Origin: Methylomonas sp. EFPC3
GTDB taxonomy: Bacteria > Pseudomonadota > Gammaproteobacteria > Methylococcales > Methylomonadaceae
DNA length: 64,000 bases
Assembly (NCBI RefSeq): GCF_029643245.1
Contig: NZ_CP116398.1
Span: 4,379,659 to 4,443,658, forward strand
Reading direction: 5' to 3'
A model generated the notes under the pieces. It saw only the letters and a list, made by a program, of their open reading frames with translations, ran no database searches and had not been told where the DNA came from. Both the position numbers and the translations under genes were made by a program. Each line of letters starts with the position of its first letter. Position 1 is the stretch's first letter. Of this stretch, positions 1 to 9,598 are shown in pieces.

Positions 1-2
1 AC

Positions 3-284
3 CTCAGCTACGAAGCCAACGCCGATTTGCGCGACAGCGAATCGGTGCCATTGAACGACCAGATTCACCGCTACTTCCGAGCCGAAGTGAAACCGCACGT
101 CGCAGAAGCTTGGATTAACCTGGATTCGGTCAAAATCGGTTACGAAATCAGCTTTAACAAATATTTCTATCGGCACAAACCGCTGCGTACTATGAATGAC
201 GTGGCTCAGGACATCATCGCCCTGGAAAAGCAGGCCGAAGGCTTGATTGCCGATATTCTGGGCATTGACGTAAACCTGCTATAG
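3..284 (+). CDS. hsdM: Type I restriction-modification DNA methyltransferase subunit, C-terminal end (partial)
   Basis: The reading frame is open from the first bases of the window, so only the last ~93 residues are present. The tail contains HRYFRAEVKPHVAEAWIN and KIGYEISFNKYFY, typical of the C-terminus of HsdM subunits, which methylate adenine in the target site as part of the HsdM2S methylase and HsdR2M2S nuclease. The catalytic NPPF motif would lie to the left of the window and cannot be checked. It is followed after 6 bases by the DUF1016 gene, then hsdS, fic and hsdR in the same direction, which supports the call. Confidence 0.85.
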   Translation, partial: LSYEANADLRDSESVPLNDQIHRYFRAEVKPHVAEAWINLDSVKIGYEISFNKYFYRHKPLRTMNDVAQDIIALEKQAEGLIADILGIDVNLL

Positions 285-290
285 GCGACG

Positions 291-1394
291 ATGATGCACG
301 ATGCCGAACCATTGAAATCAGCAAGCGAACATCCGTCGCTATCCGATGGACTAGCGCCGCTTTTCAGCAACATTGCTCTGGTTATTCAACAGTCACGTCA
401 GCAAGTGCAGCAGGCCGTGAATAGTGCGATGGTGCAATGCTACTGGCAGATTGGCTGTTTGATTGTCGAACATGAACAACAGGGACAGGTGCGCGCCGCC
501 TACGGTAAGCAACAATTGCAAATGCTTTCTGAACGACTCACTGCGGAATTTGGTAAAGGCTTAGACATCACGAATTTACGTAAAATGCGACGATTTTATT
601 TAAGCTTTCCAATTCGAGAGACAGTGTCTCTCGAATTGAGTTGGTCGCATTACAAGCTATTGGCCAGCATCGAAAGCGACCAAGCTCGCGCATGGTATCA
701 GCAGGAAGCCATTCAGCAATGCTGGAGCGTGCGGGCACTGGAACGGCAGATCGACAAACTCTACTACGAACGCCTGTTGTCCAGTCAGGATAAAGCACTG
801 GTTCAAGCCGAGGCGCAGCAGCATATCGCCCATGAAAACCAGCGGCAACAGCAACTGCGGCCCCATGATGTATTGCGTGACCCCTATATTCTCGATTTTT
901 TGAACCTACCCAGCCAGCATTTGTTGGAATCCGATCTGGAACAAGGCCTGCTGGATAACCTGCAAGCCTTCCTGCTGGAATTGGGTAAAGGCTTTGCCTT
1001 TGTCGCCCGGCAACAGCGCATCCGCACCGAAGACCAGGACTTTTACATCGATCTGGTGTTTTACCATTTCAAGCTGAAGTGCTTTTTACTGATTGACCTG
1101 AAACTGGGCAAGCTCAGCCATCAAGATGTCGGCCAGATGGACAGCTATGTGCGCATCTACGACCAACAGCAACGCTCGGCGGACGACAACCCGACCATCG
1201 GCCTGATCCTGTGCAGCCAGAAAAGTGAGGCGGTCGTGAAGTATTCGGTGTTGACCGACAGCGAACAGTTGTTCGCCGCCAAATACCTGCCGTTTTTACC
1301 GACCGAAGCCGAGCTGAAACGCGAGTTGGAACGGGAGCGCATTAAAGTACAGGCGGAATTGCTGAATAAAACGGACGAGGCGGACGATGATTGA
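291..1394 (+). CDS. DUF1016 / PDDEXK nuclease domain protein (YhcG family)
   Basis: A 367-residue soluble protein. The N-terminal half has the winged-helix DUF1016 hallmark LSWSHY (about residue 115) and the preceding FGKGLDITNLRKMRRFY segment. The C-terminal half has a PD-(D/E)XK-like fold: YIDLVFYHFKLKCFLLIDLKLGKL near residues 250-270 contains the D...(E/D)xK arrangement. Such proteins are common inside type I restriction loci; their role there is not settled, with nuclease or accessory functions proposed. Two adjacent ATG codons (291, 294) could both serve as start. It overlaps hsdS by 8 bases. A 27-base perfect palindrome lies within the coding sequence at 611-637. Confidence 0.85.
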   Translation: MMHDAEPLKSASEHPSLSDGLAPLFSNIALVIQQSRQQVQQAVNSAMVQCYWQIGCLIVEHEQQGQVRAAYGKQQLQMLSERLTAEFGKGLDITNLRKMRRFYLSFPIRETVSLELSWSHYKLLASIESDQARAWYQQEAIQQCWSVRALERQIDKLYYERLLSSQDKALVQAEAQQHIAHENQRQQQLRPHDVLRDPYILDFLNLPSQHLLESDLEQGLLDNLQAFLLELGKGFAFVARQQRIRTEDQDFYIDLVFYHFKLKCFLLIDLKLGKLSHQDVGQMDSYVRIYDQQQRSADDNPTIGLILCSQKSEAVVKYSVLTDSEQLFAAKYLPFLPTEAELKRELERERIKVQAELLNKTDEADDD

Positions 1395-2676
1395 GCAACT
1401 GGCGGCTTTGCCGACTTATGAGGCTTATAAGGATTCCGGTGTGGAATGGTTGGGGGAGATTCCGGCGCATTGGAATTTAACTCGCTTAAGCACACGTTTC
1501 GAAGAACGCAGGCAAAAAGTTTCTGATAAAGACTTTCTTCCCTTGTCAGTCACGAAAAATGGAATATTGCCGCAATTAGATTCTGCCGCAAAATCTAATG
1601 ATGGTGACAATAGAAAATTGGTAAAAAAGGGCGACTTTGTTATCAATAGTCGATCAGATCGAAAAGGCTCTAGTGGGGTTTCCGATAGAGATGGTTCTGT
1701 TTCTCTGATTAATATTGTTTTGACACCGAATGGCATTGACTCCCAATACTGTAACTTTCTTTTGAAAAGTTACGCGTTTATTGAAGAGTTTTATCGCATG
1801 GGGCATGGAATTGTTGCCGATCTTTGGACTACTCGCTATGACGAGATGAAGGCGGTTATTTTGGGAGTTCCGCCTCTACTTGAACAAACTGCCATCGCCG
1901 ATTTTCTGGACCGCAAAACCGCGCAAATCGATCAGGCCGTGGCGATCAAGGAACAACAAATCGACCTACTCAAAGAGCGCAAACAAATCCTGATTCAAAA
2001 CGCCGTCACCCGTGGCCTTGACTCCAATGTGCCAATGCGCGATTCCGGTGTGGATTGGATCGGCGAGGTTCCGGCGCATTGGGAAGTGACTAGATTGAAA
2101 TATATTTTTAGCGAAACTAATGAGCGTACAAAGACAGGCCAAGAGGTTTTGTTTTCTTTAAGAATGGAACAAGGACTTGTTCCGCATAACGATGTTTCGG
2201 ATAAACATATAGCAGACGATAATTTGATCGATTATAAAATAATTCGTCCTGGTCAAATGATCATGAATCGAATGAGAGCTGCAATTGGTATTTTTGGGTT
2301 GGCAGATAAATTTGGATTGGTAAGTCCAGATTACGCTGTGTTTAATATAGGCCAGAATGCATTTCCAGAATATTTTTTACGCCTCTTCAAAACTCCGCTA
2401 ATTGGCGAGCAATTTCGATTAAATTCAAAAGGGTTGGGCACTGGTTCATCAGGATTTATGCGCCTCTATACTGAAAACTTTGGGGATATAAAGGTATCTC
2501 TGCCGTCCAAAGAAGAACAGGTAAATATCGTCACCTATATCGAAACCCAATCCGCCAAAATCGACCAGGCCATTGCCATCCAGCAACAGCAAATTGACAA
2601 ACTCAAGGAATACAAAGCCACGCTGATCAACAGCGCCGTCACTGGCAAAATCCGTATTCCTGAGGTTGCCGCATGA
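1387..2676 (+). CDS. hsdS: Type I restriction-modification specificity subunit
   Basis: A 429-residue HsdS protein. It has two target-recognition domains, each opened by a repeated motif (DSGVEWLGEIPAHW near residue 16 and DSGVDWIGEVPAHW near residue 219). Each is closed by a conserved helix with similar sequence (IDQAVAIKEQQIDLLKERK and IDQAIAIQQQQIDKLKEYK). This internal duplication is the classic HsdS architecture: two half-sites read by the two TRDs and held apart by paired helices. The TRD interiors (about 1500-1850 and 2090-2490) are visibly more AT-rich than the flanks, as expected for exchangeable recognition domains. It overlaps the upstream gene by 8 bases and the Fic gene by ATGA. 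Confidence 0.93.
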   Translation: MIEQLAALPTYEAYKDSGVEWLGEIPAHWNLTRLSTRFEERRQKVSDKDFLPLSVTKNGILPQLDSAAKSNDGDNRKLVKKGDFVINSRSDRKGSSGVSDRDGSVSLINIVLTPNGIDSQYCNFLLKSYAFIEEFYRMGHGIVADLWTTRYDEMKAVILGVPPLLEQTAIADFLDRKTAQIDQAVAIKEQQIDLLKERKQILIQNAVTRGLDSNVPMRDSGVDWIGEVPAHWEVTRLKYIFSETNERTKTGQEVLFSLRMEQGLVPHNDVSDKHIADDNLIDYKIIRPGQMIMNRMRAAIGIFGLADKFGLVSPDYAVFNIGQNAFPEYFLRLFKTPLIGEQFRLNSKGLGTGSSGFMRLYTENFGDIKVSLPSKEEQVNIVTYIETQSAKIDQAIAIQQQQIDKLKEYKATLINSAVTGKIRIPEVAA

Positions 2677-3428
2677 GCGCTTTGGCCGCCTTGCTCGAAC
2701 AAGCCGAGGCCTTGCTGAGCCAATTGCAGCAATACCGCGATTGGGATAGCCGCAGCGTGGACAAGGCCACCGACATCGAATACACCTACGACAGCAACCG
2801 TATCGAAGGCAACACGCTAACCTTGCGCGAAACCGATCTGGTGATCAACAAGGGACTGACGATAGGAGGCAAGCCGCTGGTCGAGCATTTGGAGGCGATC
2901 AACCATTACGAGGCAGTGGAACTGATTCGCGAGATGGCCAGCCACGATGCCTGCTTCAGTCGGCACGACTTGTTGACCTTGCATGCCTTGGTCTTGCGCG
3001 GTATCGATAAACAGTATGCCGGTCGGTTTCGGGATATTCCGGTGATGATCAGCGGTAGCAGGCATACCCCGCCGCAACCCTGGCTACTGGAAGAGCAAAT
3101 GACCGGGTATTTTGAGTTCTATGCGCAAAACCGGCAAAGCCTGCATCCGATTGTACTGGCCGCCGAACTGCATGAACAACTGGTGACGATTCACCCGTTT
3201 GTGGATGGCAATGGCCGCACCGCCCGCTTGGTCATGAATCTGATTTTGCTGCAACACGGCTACCCCATAGCCATTATTCACGGTGACACCGAATCCCGGC
3301 TGGCTTATTACGATGCCTTGGAGCAATGTAACTTGGGGCAGGATAAACAGCCTTTTCATGGTTTGATTGCCGAGAAGGTCATCGAAGCCGTGCAGCGCCG
3401 ATTAGCGCTACTTCAAAAAAAGGAGTAA
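2673..3428 (+). CDS. Fic/DOC family protein with N-terminal autoinhibitory motif (class II-like)
   Basis: A 251-residue protein with the Fic signature HPFVDGNGR starting at His174. This is the loop that in the family transfers AMP (or another nucleotide moiety) from a nucleotide triphosphate to a target hydroxyl. Upstream, SNRIEGN (Ser41, Glu45, Gly46) fits the inhibitory [S/T]xxxE[G/N] helix of class II Fic proteins, whose glutamate blocks the active site. The start overlaps the hsdS stop (ATGA), so it is translationally coupled within the restriction operon between hsdS and hsdR. Fic genes are recurrent passengers of type I loci; the target here is unknown. All catalytic residues seen are intact. 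Confidence 0.9.
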   Translation: MSALAALLEQAEALLSQLQQYRDWDSRSVDKATDIEYTYDSNRIEGNTLTLRETDLVINKGLTIGGKPLVEHLEAINHYEAVELIREMASHDACFSRHDLLTLHALVLRGIDKQYAGRFRDIPVMISGSRHTPPQPWLLEEQMTGYFEFYAQNRQSLHPIVLAAELHEQLVTIHPFVDGNGRTARLVMNLILLQHGYPIAIIHGDTESRLAYYDALEQCNLGQDKQPFHGLIAEKVIEAVQRRLALLQKKE

Positions 3429-3434
3429 TCAGGG

Positions 3435-6400
3435 ATGGTCAGCAAAACCTCCGAGAAAGAACTGGAAATCGCCATCGAAAAACAGCTGACCGGCACCTGT
3501 CTGGAAGCGCAAAAGGGTGTTGCCGAAGTGGGCGATCTGCCGTTCAGCCCCAACCACGGCTACCAACTTGGCTTGCCACAGGATTTCAACGCCCGTTACG
3601 CCATCGACAGCAAACGCTTTTGGGCCTTTCTGGAGCACACCCAGCATGAAGAGCTGGAAAAGTTGCAGAAACACGGCGGCGATTGGCAGCTTAAAGTGTT
3701 GGAGCGCTTCGATAAGCTGATCAAAAAATACGGCCTGCTGCATTTGCTGAAAAAGGGTTTGGGCGTCGACGATGCCACCTTGCACTTGATGTATCCAGCG
3801 CCGCTGGCCAGCAGTTCCGACAAGGTGAAGCAAAACTTCGCCGACAACATTTTCAGCAGCACTCGCCAAGTGCGCTATTCACTGAGCAATACCCTGGAAG
3901 AAATTGATCTGGTGTTGTTCATCAACGGTCTGCCGTTTGCCACGATGGAGCTGAAAAATCCCTGGACTGGCCAAACCGCGCGTTATCACGGCCAGAAACA
4001 ATATCGCGAAGATCGCGACATCAATCAGCCATTGCTGCAATTCGGCCGTTGTCTGGTGCATATGGCAGTGGATACCGATGAAATCTACATGACCACCAAA
4101 TTGTCCGGACCGCACACCTTCTTTTTGCCGTTTAACAAAGGCCACAACTACGGCGCCGGCAATCCGCCCAACCCAAACGGCCACAAAAGTGCGTATTTAT
4201 GGCAGGAGGTGTTTAGCAAGGAGAGCGTTGCCAATATCATTCAGCATTTCGTGCGATTGGATGGCAGCAGTAAGGAGCCGCTGGATAAGCGAACCTTGTT
4301 TTTTCCGCGTTATCACCAACTGGATGTGGTGCGCAAACTGGTAGCGCATGCCAGTCAAAACGGCGTGGGGCAAACCTATTTGATACAACACTCGGCGGGA
4401 TCGGGTAAATCCAATTCCATCACCTGGGCGGCGTATCAATTGATCGAAGCCTATCCGGCCAGTCTGGATACGCCGGGTGCGGTTGACTTGGAAAAGCCAT
4501 TGTTCGATTCGGTAATTGTCGTCACCGACCGCCGCTTACTGGATAAGCAACTGCGCGAAAACATCAAGGATTTTTCCGAAGTCAAAAACATCGTCGCCCC
4601 GGCGTTCAAGTCTTCCGAGCTGAAAAGCGCCTTGGAGCAAGGCAAGAAAATCATCATTACCACCATCCAGAAATTCCCTTTTATCATCGACGGCATCGCC
4701 GATCTGAGTGACAAACGCTTTGCGGTGATCATCGACGAGGCCCATAGCTCGCAGAGTGGTTCCGCGCATGACAATATGAACCGGGCGATGGGCAAAAGCG
4801 AGCAGGCTGATGAAGAGCTGGATGTGCAGGACAAAATTCTGCAAGCCATGCAATCGCGAAAAATGCGTGGCAATGCCTCGTATTTAGCCTTTACCGCGAC
4901 GCCAAAAAACACCACCTTGGAAAAGTTCGGCGTTAAACAAGCGGATGGCAGTTTCGAGCCGTTTCATTTGTATTCCATGAAACAGGCGATCGAGGAAGGC
5001 TTTATCCTGGATGTGCTGGCCAATTACACCACGTATAAAAGCTATTACGAGATCCAGAAATCCATCACGGATAATCCGCTGTTCGACAGTGCCAAGGCAC
5101 AGAAAAAGCTGCGCGCCTATGTCGAGCGCCACCAGCAGACCATTGCCGTGAAAGCGGAAATCATGCTCGACCATTTCATTCCGCAGGTGGTCAACAGCAA
5201 AAAACTCAAAGGCAAAGCCAAGGGCATGGTGATTACCCAGAACATCGAAGCGGCCATTCGTTATTACCGGGCGATTAGCCAGTTATTGAAGGACCGCGGC
5301 AATCCGTTCAAGGTAGCCATTGCCTTTTCCGGCACTAAAGAAGTGGATGGCATCGAGTACAGCGAAGCGCAGATTAATGGTTTTGCCGAAAATGAAACCC
5401 GCGATTATTTCGATCAAGACGAGTACCGCTTGTTGATCGTCGCTAACAAATACTTGACCGGATTCGATCAGCCCAAGCTCAGTGCGATGTATGTCGATAA
5501 GAAGCTGCAAGGTGTGCTGGCGGTGCAAGCCTTGTCGCGATTGAACCGAGCAGCACCCAAGTGGGGTAAGAAAACCGAAGATTTGTTCATCCTGGATTTC
5601 TTTAATTCGGTAGACGATATTAAAACGGCCTTCGATCCTTTCTATACAGCCACGCGCTTGTCGGAAGCCACGGATGTCAATGTATTGCATGAGTTAAAAG
5701 ATGCGCTGGACGAGGTGGCGGTGTATGAGTGGTTTGAGGTTGAGCAGTTTGTCGAACTGTATTTTAGTAATGCCGATGCCCAGCAGCTAAGCCCTCTGAT
5801 CGATACGGCGGCAGACCGATTCAATCAGGAATTGGCGCTTGATGAACTGGCTAAAGCCGACTTCAAGATCAAAGCTAAGCAGTTTGTCAAAATTTATGGG
5901 CAAATGGCGTCTATCATCCCGTATGAAATTGTTGTTTGGGAAAAACTGTTCTGGTTCCTGAAGTTTCTAATCCCCAAGCTGATCGTGAAAGACCCCAATG
6001 CGGATCAGATTGATGAATTGCTGGAGTCAGTGGATTTGTCATCTTATGGTTTGGAACGGGTCAAACTCAATCACAGTATTGGTCTGGATGCCAGCGAAAC
6101 CGAGCTGGAGCCGCAAAACCCCAATCTGCGGGGAACGCATGGCAGTGGTGAGGAACACGATCCTCTGGATGAAATCATCCGCAGTTTTAACGAACGCTGG
6201 TTTCAGGGTTGGGGCGCAACGCCGGAAGAGCAACGCATCAAGTTCATCAACATCGCCGACGGTATCAAAGCGCATCCTGATTTCCAGGAAAAATATCAAA
6301 ACAACCCCGACGTGCATACCCGAATCTTGGCGTTCGAAAAAATCTTTGAAGACGTGATACTCAAGAATCGCCGTAATGAACTAGAGCTATATAAGCTGCT

Positions 6401-6461
6401 TGCCAACGATCCAGCATTTAAAGCCGCTATGCAGCAGAGTTTGCGGCAAATGGTGGCTTGA
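3435..6461 (+). CDS. hsdR: Type I restriction endonuclease, motor/nuclease subunit
   Basis: A 1008-residue HsdR. An N-terminal PD-(D/E)XK nuclease segment (EIDLVLFINGLPFATMELKN, about residues 155-175) precedes SF2 translocase motifs. These include a Walker A-like HSAGSGKS near residue 320, DEAH near 433 (IIDEAHSSQSG), motif III-like AFTATPK near 490, and later helicase motifs including TGFDQPKLS and QALSRLNRA. The C-terminal part is the HsdM-binding helical region. It needs HsdM and HsdS to translocate and cleave unmethylated DNA. It starts 6 bases after fic and ends the operon. Length and motifs are typical, with no sign of damage. It could double as plasmid stabilisation or anti-competitor function. 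Confidence 0.95.
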   Translation: MVSKTSEKELEIAIEKQLTGTCLEAQKGVAEVGDLPFSPNHGYQLGLPQDFNARYAIDSKRFWAFLEHTQHEELEKLQKHGGDWQLKVLERFDKLIKKYGLLHLLKKGLGVDDATLHLMYPAPLASSSDKVKQNFADNIFSSTRQVRYSLSNTLEEIDLVLFINGLPFATMELKNPWTGQTARYHGQKQYREDRDINQPLLQFGRCLVHMAVDTDEIYMTTKLSGPHTFFLPFNKGHNYGAGNPPNPNGHKSAYLWQEVFSKESVANIIQHFVRLDGSSKEPLDKRTLFFPRYHQLDVVRKLVAHASQNGVGQTYLIQHSAGSGKSNSITWAAYQLIEAYPASLDTPGAVDLEKPLFDSVIVVTDRRLLDKQLRENIKDFSEVKNIVAPAFKSSELKSALEQGKKIIITTIQKFPFIIDGIADLSDKRFAVIIDEAHSSQSGSAHDNMNRAMGKSEQADEELDVQDKILQAMQSRKMRGNASYLAFTATPKNTTLEKFGVKQADGSFEPFHLYSMKQAIEEGFILDVLANYTTYKSYYEIQKSITDNPLFDSAKAQKKLRAYVERHQQTIAVKAEIMLDHFIPQVVNSKKLKGKAKGMVITQNIEAAIRYYRAISQLLKDRGNPFKVAIAFSGTKEVDGIEYSEAQINGFAENETRDYFDQDEYRLLIVANKYLTGFDQPKLSAMYVDKKLQGVLAVQALSRLNRAAPKWGKKTEDLFILDFFNSVDDIKTAFDPFYTATRLSEATDVNVLHELKDALDEVAVYEWFEVEQFVELYFSNADAQQLSPLIDTAADRFNQELALDELAKADFKIKAKQFVKIYGQMASIIPYEIVVWEKLFWFLKFLIPKLIVKDPNADQIDELLESVDLSSYGLERVKLNHSIGLDASETELEPQNPNLRGTHGSGEEHDPLDEIIRSFNERWFQGWGATPEEQRIKFINIADGIKAHPDFQEKYQNNPDVHTRILAFEKIFEDVILKNRRNELELYKLLANDPAFKAAMQQSLRQMVA

Positions 6462-6528
6462 TCGTACTGAGAAATGTATTACTTTAATTAACTAAATTTA
6501 TTAACTTCACTAACCATTAACTCTAATT

Positions 6529-6801
6529 ATGAACAAATCTGAACTTATCGACGTCATCGCTAGCTACGCCAATTTGACCAAAGCCGACGCCGGCCGTGCA
6601 TTGGATGGCATCACTCAATCCATCCAAGCTGCTTTAAAAGCTGGCGATTCCGTGGCACTGGTGGGTTTTGGTACTTTTGAAGTGAAAGAACGCGCCGAAC
6701 GCGCTGGACGTAATCCGCAAACCGGTGAAGCGATTACGATTGCCGCCGCTAAACTGCCATCGTTTAAAGCCGGCAAAGGTCTGAAAGACGCGGTTCAGTA
6801 A
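6529..6801 (+). CDS. hup: HU-family nucleoid-associated DNA-binding protein
   Basis: A 90-residue HU protein. It has the N-terminal helical dimerisation part ([20 protein letters not shown]), the [21 protein letters not shown] segment that forms the DNA-clasping arm, and the C-terminal [13 protein letters not shown]. It binds and bends DNA without much sequence preference. It sits 67 bases after hsdR and ends just before the convergent traN. A plasmid-borne HU might aid replication, relaxosome assembly or silencing of acquired DNA; that role is inference. The ATG at 6529 has no strong Shine-Dalgarno sequence, but the alignment with the family fixes it. Confidence 0.93.
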   Translation: MNKSELIDVIASYANLTKADAGRALDGITQSIQAALKAGDSVALVGFGTFEVKERAERAGRNPQTGEAITIAAAKLPSFKAGKGLKDAVQ

Positions 6802-6807
6802 GGTTTA

Positions 6808-6825
6808 GGCCGCATTATTGCGGCC
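6808..6825. terminator. Short GC hairpin between convergent hup and traN
   Basis: A perfect 6-base stem (GGCCGC, 6-base loop, GCGGCC) spans the traN stop codon and lies 7 bases after the hup stop. It sits exactly where two converging transcription units meet. Neither side is followed by a clear T-run, so an intrinsic terminator is only a possibility. Confidence 0.3.
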
Positions 6826-9598
6826 CCATGCCCCAGCCTTCCAGTTCAGATTGCCGTTTGACCGTAGGCACAACCAGATCGGTCATCCGGCCTTGGGTGC
6901 GGGTTAAGGTATCCTGCCGACCACTGGAGGCGGCACCGTATTTCTGCGGATTGAGTCGGCTGCCACTGCCGGTTAATTGATCGATATTCAACATTGCTGC
7001 GGCGTTGGCGTCTGTCAGCAAATGCCCGGTCTGCGCCAGAATGCCTAACCATTCATCCAGATTGACCTGAGCCCAGTCCACGCGATCCAGGTCCGATACT
7101 TTGATACCGGTACAGCTGGGATTTTCCGGTGTACCAAAATCCATTCCCAGTTGTGGCTTGATTTGTTCGTTGAGAATGCGTGCCAATGGCGAGTTATAGC
7201 AGCAATAACTTTCCTCGCGCTCCCAGCACACACCCGCCACCTTGCTTTTGCAGAATGTGCCTAAGTCCTTGCAGACTTTCAGCTGCTTTTTCGCCGCCAG
7301 TTCGTATTCAGACTGCTCGCAGGAATACACCATCTGGATAATCATGATGATGATCATCACCACGGTATAGGCCCCCATCAAGGTGCTGAGCATTTCACCG
7401 GCCACGGCTGCACCGCCGCCGAGTTCAACGCCGCCGGATTCCGCTGCAGGCGTTAAATTGCCTGCCGAATCGAAGGCCGCCTGGCCACCGGCACTGAACA
7501 AGGCATTACCCGCCGCTTCGCCAAAGGTACTACCGATCCATTCCGCTACGGAATTGGTCAGTTCGCTTTTGAGTGCATCCAACAGTCCCTGTTCGGCAAT
7601 ATCGGATACGCTGAGCAAATCGGAACCAACCAGGTCATTGACGCCGGAGGCAAAACTACTTTGTACGCCATTCCAGGCATCGCCTGCCATTGAGAACGGT
7701 GTTCTCAGGGTTTCCCAGGCACCACGAATCGCTGATGTACTGTCCATGGTCATAATCGCATTGTCCATTTGACTGGTGGTCAGCAGTAAATCGATGTATT
7801 TTCCAAGCCCCATGCTGCCCGAAGGCGTTTCGCAGCAATCCACCAGATTCAAGGCACCGCCGACCATTTTGCAAGTGGCATCCTTGCCTTTGAACACCTG
7901 GCAGGAGGTCGGATCTTTCTGCTGCAGATCAGCATTGGCATAATCACAACTCAAATCCATCGCCATTTGCTGGGCAGTATTGAGTAACGCTACCGCCTTG
8001 CTGAAATCCTGACTTTGCGTACGGTTCAGCGTCACGCAGTCTTCACCCATGCAGCGAATCGGCCCCGCACATTGTTGCTGGGTGCTACTTTGAATACCGG
8101 GAATGGCCACCGACTGGCCACAGTCATAGGTATCGACGCTATCCCAACAGGTACCGGAGCTCAATACGTCCAAGCACTGGCTTTTGATAAACGAACAACC
8201 GCGATTTTCTAAAGTAGAACAACTGGTGGTCGGTGTATTATCACTGGGTGGTTGCAGGCAATGTGTGCCGGCGGTATCAGTCCAGCATTGACCTGTGGCG
8301 TTTAAATCGCATTGGCCGGTTGCCGATATACTCATGCAGGTATTACGAATCCCGGTTGAGTTGACTATCGGTGCCTGGCTTAAATCCGACCCACAAATCA
8401 AAATTTGCGACGTCGGATCGACATAGCAGCCGGTGGTATTTGCAGGGTCGTTGGTACAACTGAGTTGACTGCCAGCCTGGCAAATACCATCGGTAATCGC
8501 GTTGGCCAGGTTCTGGCAGTTCGGTCCGCTCCAGCTCCACTGATCCTGGCTGATCAGTTTCGAGACATCGTAATGAAGGCGAATTCGTGAATAGCCTTCG
8601 CCATTGCCACCAACCATCGTGTCTTGTCGGAAGACTTTATTGCCGGTGTTGTTGAAGGCATAGGTCACATCCGTATTCGGATGATCCACCCAGCTTTTGC
8701 TGAGCTCACAGGATCCGCCCCAGCCCGAGGAACCCGTATAAATCAGATTGCCGCCGTAATACACCCGCGCATGGTCATCAAACTCCACCATTTCCAACGT
8801 GGCACTGGTAATCGCTTCCGGGTGGATGACGTTATAAGTGACTTGCCAGATAAACACGCCACAACCGGCTGACCAGTAATTGTCGCCGACCACACCCACA
8901 TACAAATCCATACAGCCCGGACCGCAGCTCGAGATGCCGCCGTTACCGGATACGTAGGTCAGTAGCGGTTCGACCTGGACTTGATGCGTCGCCGTGCAAC
9001 TGGAGGGTATCGTGGGTTGGCGCAGACACAGTTGATAATCCGGCACCTGTACCTCATGACTGGTCGCCGTTTGCGTCGTCACTGTGGTGCAGTCCGAAAA
9101 CGACTGCGCCCAAGGCGTGAAATGGACAAATACTTGATCACCGGCGTTCCAGACGGCATCGTTTTGTAAATCCGGATGCGATTGGTGCGCATTGTTGACC
9201 AGGGTGCGATAGGCATTGCCGGTGGCACTGCTTTCGGCGTTCAACGTAGTTTGCGCATCCAAGCCGGCAGCAATCGTGCCGGGGTTGTTGCCATACAGAC
9301 TGGTGATATTGGCGGTCGTGCTGTTGGTGGTATTGGCATCCGGAAACAACGTGCTAATCGAGATCGTACTTTCCTGCGTCGAACCCGGATTCAACGTCAT
9401 CACACCACTGCCGTTATCCAGCGGAAATTGAAACCCACCTAGAATTTGTTGCCCCGTCTGCTGTCCTTGTTGGCCAGCGGCTTGAATCGCATCCGCCCAG
9501 GACACACCAAACGGCGTCCAGGCCAGAGTCACACACAATATTCCAGACAGTGTCTGGACAAACCGGCTCTGCGGATCGAATAGCGCTCTGAAGCCCAT
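6815..9598 (-). CDS. traN: Conjugal transfer mating-pair stabilisation protein TraN
   Basis: A very cysteine-rich secreted protein of about 927 residues, the last gene of the long tra operon. TraN is the outer-membrane adhesin of F-type systems that contacts the recipient and stabilises mating pairs. The N-terminus from the ATG at 9598 gives a hydrophobic export signal ending near WADA. The middle carries dozens of cysteines in short loops (for example GCYVDPTSQILICGSDL and SCDYANADLQQKDPTSC). A hydrophobic segment near residue 755 (VVMIIIMIIQMVYSC) precedes another cysteine cluster. Length fits the large SXT/IncC-type TraN rather than the ~600-residue F version. The start at 9598 overlaps the traU stop as ATGA, which is why it is preferred to an in-frame upstream start at 9631. 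Confidence 0.9.
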   Translation of the reverse strand: MGFRALFDPQSRFVQTLSGILCVTLAWTPFGVSWADAIQAAGQQGQQTGQQILGGFQFPLDNGSGVMTLNPGSTQESTISISTLFPDANTTNSTTANITSLYGNNPGTIAAGLDAQTTLNAESSATGNAYRTLVNNAHQSHPDLQNDAVWNAGDQVFVHFTPWAQSFSDCTTVTTQTATSHEVQVPDYQLCLRQPTIPSSCTATHQVQVEPLLTYVSGNGGISSCGPGCMDLYVGVVGDNYWSAGCGVFIWQVTYNVIHPEAITSATLEMVEFDDHARVYYGGNLIYTGSSGWGGSCELSKSWVDHPNTDVTYAFNNTGNKVFRQDTMVGGNGEGYSRIRLHYDVSKLISQDQWSWSGPNCQNLANAITDGICQAGSQLSCTNDPANTTGCYVDPTSQILICGSDLSQAPIVNSTGIRNTCMSISATGQCDLNATGQCWTDTAGTHCLQPPSDNTPTTSCSTLENRGCSFIKSQCLDVLSSGTCWDSVDTYDCGQSVAIPGIQSSTQQQCAGPIRCMGEDCVTLNRTQSQDFSKAVALLNTAQQMAMDLSCDYANADLQQKDPTSCQVFKGKDATCKMVGGALNLVDCCETPSGSMGLGKYIDLLLTTSQMDNAIMTMDSTSAIRGAWETLRTPFSMAGDAWNGVQSSFASGVNDLVGSDLLSVSDIAEQGLLDALKSELTNSVAEWIGSTFGEAAGNALFSAGGQAAFDSAGNLTPAAESGGVELGGGAAVAGEMLSTLMGAYTVVMIIIMIIQMVYSCEQSEYELAAKKQLKVCKDLGTFCKSKVAGVCWEREESYCCYNSPLARILNEQIKPQLGMDFGTPENPSCTGIKVSDLDRVDWAQVNLDEWLGILAQTGHLLTDANAAAMLNIDQLTGSGSRLNPQKYGAASSGRQDTLTRTQGRMTDLVVPTVKRQSELEGWGMGPQ

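Noticed and set aside
611..637. Palindrome in the DUF1016 gene as an intrinsic terminator
   Set aside because: It is inside an open gene with no following T-run, and the stem is AT-rich at its base; kept as an unexplained repeat instead.
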